64,000 bases of DNA, taken from Salinispora oceanensis. Its GTDB lineage: Bacteria; Actinomycetota; Actinomycetes; Mycobacteriales; Micromonosporaceae. Shown piece by piece: positions 44,331 to 52,982 of this stretch. How positions within the stretch are numbered: the stretch's first letter is position 1; each line of letters begins with the position of its first letter. The notes under the pieces were generated by a model. It did no database searches. It was not told where the DNA came from and saw only the letters and a list, made by a program, of their open reading frames with translations. The DNA lies in NCBI RefSeq assembly GCF_000383575.1, contig NZ_KB911579.1, positions 65,707 through 129,706 of the forward strand, given 5' to 3'. The position numbers and the translations under genes were made by a program.

Positions 44331-45956
44331 TCATTCGCCATCGGGGACGGCGAACTCCCGTAGCTGCCCGTCGTCGATCCGCAACCACCGCCGTACCCCG
44401 ATCTCGGTGAGGAACCCTTCGTCGTGGCTGACCACCACGAACGCCCCCCGGTATGCCTGTAGCGCGGTCTCCAGCTGTCGAATGCTGACCAAGTCAAGGT
44501 TGTTGGTCGGCTCGTCGAGCAACAACAGGTGCGGAGCCGGCTCGGCGTACAGGACGCAGGCGAGCGTGGCGCGCAGCCGTTCCCCACCGGAGAGCACCCC
44601 GATCGGCAGGTGCGCCCGCGCTCCCCGGAACAGGAACCGGGCCAACAGGTTCATCCGTTCCGACTGCGGTCGGTCCGGCGCGTACCGGCCGAAGTTCTCC
44701 GCCACTGTCATGTCGGGGTCGAGTAGGTCGAGGCGCTGCGACAGGTAGGCCAGCCGACCGTCTGCCCACCGTAGAGTTCCCGCGTCCGGGGGCAGGGAGC
44801 CGTCCAGCAGACGCAGCAGGGTCGACTTACCGACGCCGTTCGGGCCGGTGAGCCCGATCCGCTCCGGGCCCCGGATGGTCAGGTCGACGCCCTCGCCGGC
44901 GAAGAGGCCGCGGACCCGCAGCCCCTTCGCCGCGACGAGGGTACGCCCGGCGGGCACCGCCGTGTCGGGTAGTTCGACGGTGATGCTGGCGTCGTCGCGC
45001 AGCGCGCGACTGGCCACGTCGAGGCGGGCGCGCGCGTCGGCGACCCGAGCGGCGTGCGTCTCGTCGGCCTTGCCGGCCGACTCCTGGGCACGCCGCTTGA
45101 GGCCACCGGCGATGACTTTGGGCAGTCCGGCGTTCTTGACGTTGCGCGCGGCGTTGTTGGAGCGGCGCTCGGCCCGCTCACGGGCCTGCTGCATCTCCCG
45201 CTTCTCCCGCCTGACCTCAAGTTCAGCGGAGCGGACCTGCCGTTGGGCGGCCTCCTGGGCGGCCTGCGTCGCCTCCTGATAGGCGGTGAAGTTCCCCCCG
45301 AAGAACCGGACCTCACCCGTGTTCAACTCGGCAATCCGCTCCATCTGGTCCAGCAGTGCCCGGTCGTGGCTGACCACCAGCAAGGACCCGGACCAGTCCC
45401 GCAGGACGGCGTACAGGCGGTGCCGGGCGTCGATGTCGAGGTTGTTGCTGGGCTCGTCGAGCAGCAGTACGTCGGGGCCACGCAGCAGCTGGGCGGCCAG
45501 CCCGAGGGCGACGATCTGGCCGCCGCTGAGCGTGCCCAGCTGGCGGTCGAGGGCGAGCTCGCCGAGCCCGACCCGGTCCAGCTCGGCGCGGCTGCGCTCC
45601 TCGACATCCCAGTCGTCGCCGACCGCGGCGAAGTGTTCCTCGCGAGCATCACCAGCTTCGATGGCGTGCAGGGCGGCGACGGTCGTGGCGACGCCGAGCA
45701 CCTCCGCGACGGTCACGTCACCGGCCAGCGGCAGGTTCTGCGCCAGATAGCCGAGGGTGCCGTTGACCGTGACGTGGCCGGCAGTGGGGTCGAGTTCGCC
45801 GGCGATCAGCCGGAGCAGGGTGGTCTTGCCGGCCCCGTTGGGCGCGACCAGGCCGGTACGCCCGGCGCTGACGGAAAAGGACAGGTCCTGGAAGACGGTG
45901 GTGCCATCGGGCCAGGCGAAGGAGAGACGGGTGCAAACGACGGAAGCATCGGACAT
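44331..45956 (-). CDS. ABC-F family ATP-binding protein
   Basis: About 541 residues, two ABC domains and no membrane domain. Walker A sites are APNGAGKTTLL near residue 35 and GPNGVGKSTLL near 360. The signatures are LSGGQIVALGL and LSGGERLRATL, each followed by LLLDEP-type Walker B. The linker (about 210-285) is highly charged and coiled-coil-like (RREKREMQQARERAERR), as in ribosome-acting ABC-F proteins. It may protect ribosomes from antibiotics or rescue stalled translation. ATG 45956 has GAGGT upstream; an in-frame start at 45986 would add ten residues. Confidence 0.9.
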   Translation of the reverse strand: MSDASVVCTRLSFAWPDGTTVFQDLSFSVSAGRTGLVAPNGAGKTTLLRLIAGELDPTAGHVTVNGTLGYLAQNLPLAGDVTVAEVLGVATTVAALHAIEAGDAREEHFAAVGDDWDVEERSRAELDRVGLGELALDRQLGTLSGGQIVALGLAAQLLRGPDVLLLDEPSNNLDIDARHRLYAVLRDWSGSLLVVSHDRALLDQMERIAELNTGEVRFFGGNFTAYQEATQAAQEAAQRQVRSAELEVRREKREMQQARERAERRSNNAARNVKNAGLPKVIAGGLKRRAQESAGKADETHAARVADARARLDVASRALRDDASITVELPDTAVPAGRTLVAAKGLRVRGLFAGEGVDLTIRGPERIGLTGPNGVGKSTLLRLLDGSLPPDAGTLRWADGRLAYLSQRLDLLDPDMTVAENFGRYAPDRPQSERMNLLARFLFRGARAHLPIGVLSGGERLRATLACVLYAEPAPHLLLLDEPTNNLDLVSIRQLETALQAYRGAFVVVSHDEGFLTEIGVRRWLRIDDGQLREFAVPDGE

Positions 45957-46601
45957 CGACAGGACCTCGCGGGGTGAGGTGGGCACGCCGGGGCTGCCCA
46001 GGGAAGGTTTAACGACGACGAGACAGCCAGGGCGGCGGTGCCACAGATGTGCACCTGCTCACTGGCTGGACACTCCGAGATCACCCGGAGATGTCGTCGT
46101 CACCTACCACGTCTGCGCTCCCTGGTCCGAGCCGACGACTACCGCGTCAGCCCGATTCGATGCCGGCCCGATCAGACGCCGGCCCCACTCGATGCCGGCC
46201 CATTGGGTACCGGCCCGATTCGATGTCCGCATCCTAACAGCGGCGGGCCGTCAGCGCTTCCCGCTGCACCGACGGCCCAACCGCGGCATGGTCCGTCCCC
46301 ACGAGGGTGCCCTGGCTCAGGTGCCGGCCGACGCACCAGCCTCGGGCCGGTCTTCGGCGGCCGTGCTGGTGTTCGCGCGGGTGCTGTGCAGACTCCACCC
46401 CGATGGAGACCGCGATGGTCGCCACGATCACGCAAAGGGTGACCGGGATGGGTAGCTTGCCTTTCCCCCGAACTGCGCTCTAGTATTCACGAAAAGAAGT
46501 TCCCATGTCAACTCCGTCGAGCCGTGGCCACGATGCTGCATTCGTGTCTTCGGGTGCCTATATTGGCGAGCAGCACACCGGACAACGACGGGATAGTGAT
46601 C
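45957..46601. other. Long leader/intergenic stretch upstream of ABC-F
   Basis: About 645 bases between divergent ABC-F and small HTH genes. No supported gene. It contains degenerate repeats at 46151-46225. A minus-strand frame at 46234-46431 would start MIVATIAVSIGVE, a hydrophobic stretch, but has no ribosome site. Antibiotic-type ABC-F genes often have regulatory leaders, so attenuation is possible. Confidence 0.45.
46151..46225. repeat. Short interspersed GCCGGCCC repeats
   Basis: CCCGATTCGATG occurs at 46151-46162 and again at 46214-46225. Between them lie repeated (G/A)CCGGCCC units, alternating 15-16 bases apart, with CGATGCCGGCCC twice. Confidence 0.6.
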
Positions 46602-46922
46602 ATGGCGCAGGCGGCCCAGCCCAGGGCGACCGACGGGGCGAAGGGGTGGACCTTCCTGACCAATCACGCGCATGTACTGCTGGCCATCGCCCGAGAGCCG
46701 ACGACGCGACTGCGCGATGTCGCCACCGCTGTCGGCATCACCGAACGCGCCGCGCAGGCCATCGTCGCCGACCTGGAAGCCGCCGGCTACCTGCACCGAG
46801 AGCGGGTTGGCCGGCGCAATGCGTACACCGTCAACCCAACCGGCCCGTTCCGGCACCCCGCCGAGGCCGACCACCGCATCGGCGAACTGATCGACCTGTT
46901 CACCGACGCACCGAACCCCTGA
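46602..46922 (+). CDS. Small MarR-like winged-helix regulator
   Basis: About 106 residues. The winged helix is FLTNHAHVLLAIAREPTTRLRDVATAVGITERAAQAIVADLEAAGYLHRERVG (read as segments), the pattern of one-domain MarR/ArsR-like regulators. The short C-terminal helix RIGELIDLF may dimerise. ATG 46602 is preferred; GTG 46596 is in frame. It is followed 72 bp later by a P-loop kinase on the same strand. Target unknown. Confidence 0.82.
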   Translation: MAQAAQPRATDGAKGWTFLTNHAHVLLAIAREPTTRLRDVATAVGITERAAQAIVADLEAAGYLHRERVGRRNAYTVNPTGPFRHPAEADHRIGELIDLFTDAPNP

Positions 46923-46994
46923 CCCTCGCCCCCCACACCTGCCCGTCTCATCCCTCGCCCACCGGCCGGCCCAGACCCGAGGAGCACGTACGAG

Positions 46995-47537
46995 ATGAGG
47001 ATCGGGGTCTCCGGGACGCACGGAACCGGAAAGACGACACTGGTCGAGGCGCTGTGCACTCGATTGCCGGGCCACGTGGCGGTGGACGAGCCGTACTACC
47101 TGCTCGAGGAGGAGGGGTACGAGTTCCAGTACCCACCATCGCCAGCGGACCACCGGATGCTGATGGCACGATCGGCCCGAAGTCTCTGCTCGCCGCCGTC
47201 ACCGTCCGCCACGATCTTCGACCGCACCCCGTTGGACTACCTGGCGTACCTGGTGGCGACCGGTGCGGACCCGTCGGAGGAGGCGGGTCAGGCGCCTCTC
47301 CGAGCCGCCTTCACCCACCTCGACCTGCTGGTCATCACGGTGATCACACCCGAGACGGAACGACTGCTCCCCGGAACGGAATGGCCCGGCCTCCGGGCAC
47401 GAATGAACGACGCACTGCTGGAACTCGTCTACGCCGACCCGCTCGACGCCTGGCCGGACACACCGGTGCTGGAGCTCAACGGCCCGCTGGATGGCAGAGC
47501 CGACCTGGTCCTCGGCGCCGTCGCGCAGCTCGGCTAA
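46995..47537 (+). CDS. P-loop NTPase, small nucleotide/shikimate-kinase-like
   Basis: 180 residues. The start MRIGVSGTHGTGKTTLVEAL places Walker A at residues 7-14. An Asp/Glu pair follows in VAVDEPYYLL, and FDRTPLDYLAYL resembles the DR-x-P-x-D-Y motif of AAA_33/thymidylate-kinase-like proteins. No DNA-binding or membrane domain. GAGGAGC lies upstream of the ATG. Probably cotranscribed with the small HTH gene. Its last 4 bp overlap the convergent DUF1697 gene. Substrate unknown. Confidence 0.82.
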   Translation: MRIGVSGTHGTGKTTLVEALCTRLPGHVAVDEPYYLLEEEGYEFQYPPSPADHRMLMARSARSLCSPPSPSATIFDRTPLDYLAYLVATGADPSEEAGQAPLRAAFTHLDLLVITVITPETERLLPGTEWPGLRARMNDALLELVYADPLDAWPDTPVLELNGPLDGRADLVLGAVAQLG

Positions 47538-48100
47538 CCGGGATCGGGAGCGGCGCCGACCGGGCCGGCGAGGGAGACCAGTTTCCGCACCGTGTTCCAA
47601 CTGCGCAGCGTCATGTTCGCGCCGAGCTTGTGGGCGCGGATCGCCTTGCCGAGGGGGGAGTTCTGGGGCCCGTCGGCGAACCACAGGTAGCACGTACCGT
47701 CGCGGACCATGATTCGATCCGCGCCGAGCGTCGTGGCGTCGATCGAGTCCAGGCGTTCCTGCGGCGGCGCGGGGTCACAGAATCCCACGTGGAAATAGCT
47801 CGGTGCACGCTCCGCCTCCTCGGGCATGGGGTTGCGCGCGATGACCGCCTCAACCAGGGCACGACTGCGCACCATGACGGCGATCGACAGACCGAACGAG
47901 TCGCTGATCCCCTTCTGGATCCTGCGCGCAACTTCGGCCGAGTCCGCGTCCGGCGTCGTGACCACGGCGTTCCCGCTGTTGAGCAAGGTCCGCACCTCCG
48001 TGTAGCCGAGGTCGGTGAGCAGGGCTTTGAACTCGGCCATCGCGATCCGGTTGTGCCTACCGACATTGATCCCCCGCAACAGGACGATGTGTCTGGCCAT
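47534..48100 (-). CDS. DUF1697 family protein
   Basis: 188 residues. The family start HIVLLRGINVGRHNRIAMAEF is diagnostic, followed by LLNSGNAVV and the VMVRSRALVEAVIARNP block. Structure is known for relatives; function is not. The ATG has GAGGGAGCT directly upstream. It is preceded 15 bp away by a truncated acetyltransferase gene on the same strand, so the two share a transcript. Confidence 0.9.
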   Translation of the reverse strand: MARHIVLLRGINVGRHNRIAMAEFKALLTDLGYTEVRTLLNSGNAVVTTPDADSAEVARRIQKGISDSFGLSIAVMVRSRALVEAVIARNPMPEEAERAPSYFHVGFCDPAPPQERLDSIDATTLGADRIMVRDGTCYLWFADGPQNSPLGKAIRAHKLGANMTLRSWNTVRKLVSLAGPVGAAPDPG

Positions 48101-48115
48101 AGCTCCCTCGACTCG

Positions 48116-48406
48116 TCAGATGATGGCCGGGCTGCGGCGTTCCAACAGCACCACGTCGCGCCACCGGCCGCGCTGACGGCCGACCCGCTCCCGGGTGCCA
48201 ACGACCCGGAAACCCATTCGGGCGTGCAGGGCCAGGCTGGCGACGTAGCGGTGCTCGGGCAGCCGGCCGGCATCAAACTCCCTCCAGGCCGGGGCCATGG
48301 TTTCGAAGCTGGCGTCGCCGGAGTCGAGGCCCGCCTGGTAGATCGCCAGGATGGCCTCCGCGTCATCGCGCCGCATGGGCCGGACAGCGACATCCTCCAT
48401 CAGCAC
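48116..48406 (-). pseudogene. GNAT (phosphinothricin-acetyltransferase-like) with internal in-frame deletion
   Basis: 96 residues remain open. The N-terminal part VRPMRRDDAEAILAIYQAGL to FDAGRLPEHRYVA matches the start of Pat/Bar-like acetyltransferases. It then jumps straight to SLALHARMGFRVVGTRERVG and GRWRDVVLLERRS, the normal end of the family. Roughly 65-70 residues with the central strands and the acetyl-CoA loop (Q/R-x-x-G-x-G/A) are missing, at about 48240-48245. The reading frame is preserved, so a short protein may be made, but it cannot be a normal acetyltransferase. Full family length is about 165-175. Confidence 0.8.
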
Positions 48407-48564
48407 CCCTCGACCCGGTCCGCCCGACGGCCCGGATCAGGCCTCGGACCACGGATCATCCCGTAGGCGCCTTGCTAACGTCTATCGAACCAACGCGTGG
48501 CGGACTGACCCGCATGCAGGCTGACTCACTTGCAGGCTGATTCGAGAAGTGTCAACCTAGACGA

Positions 48565-48945
48565 ATGCCGAAGCAAGGGACACCACTCCCCCACACCGTC
48601 CTGGGCAGCGACACTCCCTGCTGCCCGCCCCTGGCGCAGCAGCGCATTCCCGCGGAAGTCGCCACCGCACTCGCTCCGGCGTTCAAGGCGCTCGGGGACC
48701 CGGTGCGGCTCCAGCTTATGTCAATGATCGCTTCGGCCGAGAACGGCGAGGCGTGCGTGTGCGACCTGACTCCCGCGTTCGACCTGAGCGGGCCAACGAT
48801 CTCGCACCACCTCCGGACCCTGCGCGAAGCGGGACTCGTGGACGCCGAGCGGCGGGGCACCTGGGTCTACTACCGGGCCCGGAAGGCCGTCCTCAGCCAA
48901 CTGGCGGCGCTACTCGCGAGCGGCGGTGGGACGACGGCCCCGTAG
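48565..48945 (+). CDS. ArsR/SmtB-family regulator
   Basis: 126 residues. The winged helix has LSGPTISHHLRTLREAGLVDAERRGTWVYY (in segments), and the preceding EACVCDL carries the Cys-Val-Cys of the arsenite-type alpha3 sensing site. An additional CC pair lies near residue 20 (DTPCCPPL). It probably derepresses its target on As(III) or a related metalloid. No arsenic resistance gene is adjacent; the next gene on this strand, 150 bp on, is a DUF4239 membrane protein. ATG start. Confidence 0.9.
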   Translation: MPKQGTPLPHTVLGSDTPCCPPLAQQRIPAEVATALAPAFKALGDPVRLQLMSMIASAENGEACVCDLTPAFDLSGPTISHHLRTLREAGLVDAERRGTWVYYRARKAVLSQLAALLASGGGTTAP

Positions 48946-49097
48946 GCCGGAAGCACCACCGCACACAGCTCGGCTCCACCACCACCTCCCCCTGACAACG
49001 CCGTCACCCAGTCGCGAAACCCCGCTACCAGAGTCGACAAACTTGTCACACTCTTCTCATCTGGGCATGAACACCCTTCAGATGAGGAGCAGCCATC

Positions 49098-49880
49098 GTG
49101 CGCGACTGGAGCCACCTGGTACCAGGCTGGGCACTGTTCCTCACCTTCCTGACGTTCTTCGTCGGAATCGCGGTGCTGGGTGTGCTCCTGCTGCACGGGC
49201 GAGCCAGGCGGACGTTCAGCGCCGAACCGAAATGGCTGAACCTCATCACGCACACCATCATGATCACCGGCACCTTCTACGCGCTCCTGCTCGCCCTGAC
49301 CGCCTTCTCCGCGTACGGGACCTACACCCAGGCCGGCCTCGCGGTCGCTACCGAGGCGGCGGACCTGAGTGCCCTCTACCGCACGGTGTCCAAGCATCCC
49401 GAGCCCGCCCGAACTCAACTTCAGGGCCTGCTACACGCCCATGTCGACTTCATGGTCGACGAAGCCTGGCCCGCCTACCAGCGAGGACACAGCGCGGATG
49501 GCGAGCTCAAGGCAGAGAACAACGTCCACGACGTGTTGCTGACGTTCAATCCAGAGTCAGCGAAGGACGGGCAGCTCAACAGTCTCGCCCTGGCGGAGCT
49601 GGAAAAGTGGAGCGAAGCGCGCCAACTCCGCTACACCTACACCACCGCCGCACTTCCGACGACGCTGTGGTTCGCACTCCTGTTCGGCGCACTGGTCGTC
49701 ATTCTGCTGTCCTGCCTGATCCCCACCCGGACCCGACGTGCTCTCATGATTCTCGTATGCGCCGTCGCCACCATGATCAGCCTTCTCCTCTTCGTGGTCG
49801 AGGGCATTGACGAGCCCTTCCGAGGGTCGATGATCGTTTCTGTTGATCCCTACCTCAAAGCCGGCCAAACATTCAACTAA
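49098..49880 (+). CDS. DUF4239 (bestrophin-like) membrane protein
   Basis: 260 residues. Two N-terminal helices (about 10-32 and 52-72) and two C-terminal helices (about 187-205 and 212-232) bracket a helical soluble domain with EAADLSALYRTVSKHPEPAR and the ARQLRYTYTTAALPTTLW segment, typical of DUF4239. Relatives are described as bestrophin-like, but channel activity is unproven. GTG 49098 follows AGGAGCAGCC by a suitable distance. It may be governed by the ArsR-like regulator 150 bp upstream. Confidence 0.85.
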   Translation: MRDWSHLVPGWALFLTFLTFFVGIAVLGVLLLHGRARRTFSAEPKWLNLITHTIMITGTFYALLLALTAFSAYGTYTQAGLAVATEAADLSALYRTVSKHPEPARTQLQGLLHAHVDFMVDEAWPAYQRGHSADGELKAENNVHDVLLTFNPESAKDGQLNSLALAELEKWSEARQLRYTYTTAALPTTLWFALLFGALVVILLSCLIPTRTRRALMILVCAVATMISLLLFVVEGIDEPFRGSMIVSVDPYLKAGQTFN

Positions 49881-49989
49881 CCCCACGCAACGACCTCACC
49901 GACGCAGTCGAGACCTGCGGCCGGATGGAGTCGTTGTACAGGCCGTGGTCGGACGCGGCCGGTGGCGGAGAGACAGAGGGTAGGGGTCG

Positions 49990-51693
49990 GTGGAGATTTC
50001 CTGGACCGGCACGGTCGCGAACGTGAGAGGAAGCTGGGTCCGGCCCGCGACTCTGTGGGGGCTGTTCGCGGTGCCGCTGATGGTGGCGATCATGCTGGGC
50101 ATAACCTCGGTCGGCGCGGCACCCGTGCTCGCGCAGCGCGTTCCGGCGGCGGCAGCAAGCCCACCTGGTACCGGCCTGGCCTGGGGCGACAACGCCGATA
50201 GCCAGTTAGGCGATGGGACCACCACCAACAGCAGCACCCCTGTTGTGGTGGATCTGCCGGCCGGCACCACGATCACCGCCGTCGCCGCCGGCCAAGGCCA
50301 CAGTCTGGCGGTGACCTCCACCGGCACCGTACTGGCCTGGGGCGCCAACAGTTCCGGCCAGCTGGGCGACGGGACCACCACCCCCAGCAGCACCCCCGTT
50401 TCGGTGGACCTGCCGGCCGGCACCACGATCACTGCCGTCGCCGCCGGCGACCGCCACAGTCTGGCGGTGACCTCCACCGGCACCGTACTGGCCTGGGGCC
50501 TCAGCCTCACCGGCCAGTTAGGCGACGGGACCACCACCAACAGCAGCACCCCTGTCGCGGTGGACCTGCCGGCCGGCACCACGATCACCGCCGTCGCCGC
50601 CGGCAACGCCCACAGTCTGGCGCTGACCTCCACCGGCACCATGCTGGCCTGGGGCGCCAACAGTTCCGGCCAGCTGGGCGACGGGACCACCACCCCCAGC
50701 AGCACCCCCATTGCAGTAGACCTGCCAACCGCCACCACCATTACCGCAATCGCCGCCAGCAGCAGCAGCCACAGTCTGGCGGTGACCTCCACCGGCACCA
50801 TGCTGGCCTGGGGCGCCAATTTCACTGGCCAATTGGGCAACGGGACCACCACCCCCAGCAGCACCCCCATTGCAGTAGACCTGCCAGCCGGCACCACTAT
50901 CACCACCGTAGCCGCCGGCCAGGGCCACAGTCTGGCGCTGACCTCCACCGGCACCATGCTGGCCTGGGGCGGCAACGGTTCCGGCCAGCTGGGCGACGGG
51001 AGCACCACCACCAGCAACATCCCCATAGCGGTGGATCTGCCAGCCGGCACCACGATCACCGCCGTAGCCGCCGGGGCCGGCCACAGCCTGGCGCTGACCT
51101 CTACCGGCACCATACTGGCCTGGGGCTACAACGCCTCAGGCCAGCTGGGCGACGGGACCAACAGCAACAGCAGCACCCCCATTGCGGTGGACCTGCCAGC
51201 CGACACCACAACCACCGCCGTCACCGGCGGCAGCTTCCACAGCCTGGCTATCGTCCCATCGGCATCAACATCGACCACGACCCTGCAGGTCTCCCCACCG
51301 AACCCGACACCGGATCAACCCGTCACACTCACCGCTACCGCGACCTGCACCGGCAGCACCCCCACCGGAACCGTGACCTTCCTCGACGGCACGACGGTCC
51401 TGGGCACGGAACCCCTGTCCGGCAACCCCACCGCCACCGCAACCCTCACGGTCGCCCGCCTGGCACCCGGCACACACCGCATCCAGGCGCGCTACAACGG
51501 CGACAGCAACTGCCCCGCCTCAACATCCAACTCCACGACAGTCACCGTCCCAGAGCCCACCGTCCCAAAGCCCACCATCCCAGTAACCGGCACCAGCCTG
51601 CCCACCATCCTCACCGCCGGAATCCTGCTCACCCTCACCGGCACGGCCCTGACCCTTGCCACCCGCCGACGCCGACCAACACACCGGCCCTGA
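49990..51693 (+). CDS. Secreted RCC1-repeat surface protein with Ig-like domain and sortase-like tail
   Basis: 567 residues. Signal peptide about 1-49 (LFAVPLMVAIMLGITSVGA). Seven RCC1-type repeats, each starting LAWG and containing QLGDGTT and HSLA, make a predicted seven-bladed propeller (about 60-425). A Big/Ig-like domain (about 428-515) with TPTGTVTFLDG follows, then a Pro-rich spacer. The C-terminus has IPVTG, a hydrophobic helix and RRRRP, the layout of a sortase substrate (variant LPXTG). The repeats are nearly identical at DNA level. GTG start. No sortase gene is nearby. Ligand unknown. Confidence 0.88.
   Translation: MEISWTGTVANVRGSWVRPATLWGLFAVPLMVAIMLGITSVGAAPVLAQRVPAAAASPPGTGLAWGDNADSQLGDGTTTNSSTPVVVDLPAGTTITAVAAGQGHSLAVTSTGTVLAWGANSSGQLGDGTTTPSSTPVSVDLPAGTTITAVAAGDRHSLAVTSTGTVLAWGLSLTGQLGDGTTTNSSTPVAVDLPAGTTITAVAAGNAHSLALTSTGTMLAWGANSSGQLGDGTTTPSSTPIAVDLPTATTITAIAASSSSHSLAVTSTGTMLAWGANFTGQLGNGTTTPSSTPIAVDLPAGTTITTVAAGQGHSLALTSTGTMLAWGGNGSGQLGDGSTTTSNIPIAVDLPAGTTITAVAAGAGHSLALTSTGTILAWGYNASGQLGDGTNSNSSTPIAVDLPADTTTTAVTGGSFHSLAIVPSASTSTTTLQVSPPNPTPDQPVTLTATATCTGSTPTGTVTFLDGTTVLGTEPLSGNPTATATLTVARLAPGTHRIQARYNGDSNCPASTSNSTTVTVPEPTVPKPTIPVTGTSLPTILTAGILLTLTGTALTLATRRRRPTHRP
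50176..51270 (+). repeat. Seven tandem 156-bp RCC1-coding repeats
   Basis: The phrase CTGGCCTGG recurs at 50176, 50332, 50488, 50644, 50803, 50959 and 51115, that is every 156 bp with one 159-bp unit. Long blocks, including third codon positions, are identical between copies, indicating recent duplication or gene conversion. Confidence 0.9.
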
Positions 51694-51711
51694 GGACCAT
51701 CCATGCCGGCC

Positions 51712-51903
51712 CGGCCGCCGCGGCCGGAGCGCTGATGGAACGCGATCCCGCCGCGGCGCACCGGCATCTTCCAGCAGCACGATGTAGCGTCGAGGTAGCG
51801 GCCGTCACGGTCGAGCGTGATCAGACGCGGTACGCGCACACCGGCGGCGGCAGCGCCGCGTGGTTGGCCGCGAACAGTTCTACGACTGTCCGACGTTCTC
51901 TGA
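51712..51903 (-). pseudogene. Fragment resembling an aminoglycoside/APH-type phosphotransferase
   Basis: Read on the minus strand, one frame gives AAAAGVRVPRLITLDRDGRY and, after a shift of frame, RYIVLLEDAGAP. Together these recall the hinge region of APH-family phosphotransferases (VPRL...DGRY-LLLEDAG). Both ends are missing and no ATP-site or catalytic HxD motif is present. Evidence is from pattern memory only. Confidence 0.35.
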
Positions 51904-52335
51904 CTACAGATAGCGGCCGAGGCTGGTGCGATAGGTCGCGAAGGTCCACACATGCCCCTGCGGGTCACGGCAGGTGAACTCGTAGGAATCGTGGGGCTTG
52001 ACCTCCGGCTCGAGCAGGATCTCCGCGCCGGCAGCCACCGCCTTACGGTGCAGCTCGTTGACCTCCGCATCAGTCTCCCGACGGACGAAGGTGCCGGCCG
52101 ACGCCGCACCGAGCGTCAACGGCTCGCCGATTCGCAGCGCCGAATTGACACCGTTAATCATGATCAGCGCCTGGTCGCCGACCTGAAGCTCGGCGTGGTA
52201 GACGTTGCCCTGCCCGTCGTCGAAGACAGCCAGCTCGGTAAAGCCAAACGCGCTGATCAGCCACTCGATGGCTTTCGCCGGATTCTCGTAGGCGAGGTAC
52301 GGAGCGACTGTCGGTGTGACGGAACCATCAGCCAT
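51904..52335 (-). CDS. VOC-family (glyoxalase-like) protein
   Basis: 143 residues with paired beta-alpha-beta-beta-beta modules. It has TVAPYLAYENPAKAIEWLISAFGF at the start and DPQGHVWTFATY near the end, typical of PhnB-type VOC proteins. Metal ligands may be the His in VYHAELQVGD and the Glu in SYEFTCRDPQGH. The reaction cannot be assigned. ATG 52335 has GAGGAGAG upstream. Monocistronic, followed by a phosphotransferase relic. Confidence 0.88.
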   Translation of the reverse strand: MADGSVTPTVAPYLAYENPAKAIEWLISAFGFTELAVFDDGQGNVYHAELQVGDQALIMINGVNSALRIGEPLTLGAASAGTFVRRETDAEVNELHRKAVAAGAEILLEPEVKPHDSYEFTCRDPQGHVWTFATYRTSLGRYL

Positions 52336-52599
52336 GAGACTCTCCTCGGACTATCGTCACGCCGGAACGACGACACTCTACGCCTGCTCCATTCGCCATG
52401 TGATACTCCGCGCCATTCAGGCATGGAGAACGATTTGTCCGCTTCAACGGCATGGTGCCTGGGTCCGTTGTGGAGCAGGGCCGGTAGCCGGCCCAGCCCT
52501 GGAAGCATGTCAGCGCCCATGACACGGGAAGGTACCCTGACTGACCGGTCGCAGGTTCCCGCCCACACCCACTCTCCACCACCCTCAGGAGGGCAACAC

Positions 52600-52917
52600 A
52601 TGACAGACCTACCGCCGCCTCAGCACTCCTCGCCGACGCCGAACCCGATGCCGGGCCACCCGCCGTATCCGCCCCATGCATACCCCGCGCCATTCAACAC
52701 CTATGCGATTCTCGCTTTGGTCCTCGGCGCGATGGTGTTCCCGCCGCTGGGTATCTACTTTGCTAAGAAGGCCAAGGAGCAGATTGCCTGGACAGGGGAA
52801 CGCGGGGCAGAGCTGGCCACCGCTGGTGCCGTGGTTGGTTGGATCTTCACCATCTTCTACGGGTTGATGATCGTCGTTTGGTGCGGCGCGGCCGCGGTCT
52901 TCCTCAGCTCCGAATAA
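52600..52917 (+). CDS. DUF4190 small membrane protein
   Basis: 105 residues. A Pro-rich N-terminus (about 1-30, PPYPPHAYPAP) is followed by two helices: YAILALVLGAMVFPPLGIYFA and GAVVGWIFTIFYGLMIVVWCG. The connecting AKEQIAWTGERGAELATAG is characteristic of DUF4190. Function unknown. The ATG has AGGAGGG about 6 bases upstream. A P-loop kinase gene follows closely. Confidence 0.88.
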   Translation: MTDLPPPQHSSPTPNPMPGHPPYPPHAYPAPFNTYAILALVLGAMVFPPLGIYFAKKAKEQIAWTGERGAELATAGAVVGWIFTIFYGLMIVVWCGAAAVFLSSE

Positions 52918-52982
52918 GGGGTGCAAACCTGAGACAGATCGCCGGCAACGCCGAACCCTCCAGCGCTCACCCGCCCCCCACT

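Noticed and set aside
46234..46431. 65-codon minus-strand frame starting with a hydrophobic stretch MIVATIAVSIGVE
   Set aside because: No ribosome site or leaderless promoter; the rest is His/Arg/Gly-rich. Kept only as a remark in the intergenic entry.
46505..48466. 653-codon plus-strand frame over the HTH, kinase, DUF1697 and GNAT genes
   Set aside because: Overlaps four supported genes in other frames and is Arg/Pro-rich with no motifs.
50176..51270. CRISPR-like regular repeats
   Set aside because: The 156-bp units code for RCC1 repeats throughout; there are no spacers. No CRISPR array is present anywhere in the window.
51711..51727. Short GC hairpin after the RCC1 gene (CCGGCCG / CGGCCGG)
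   Set aside because: A 7-bp stem of pure GC is common by chance at this base composition; not listed as a terminator.
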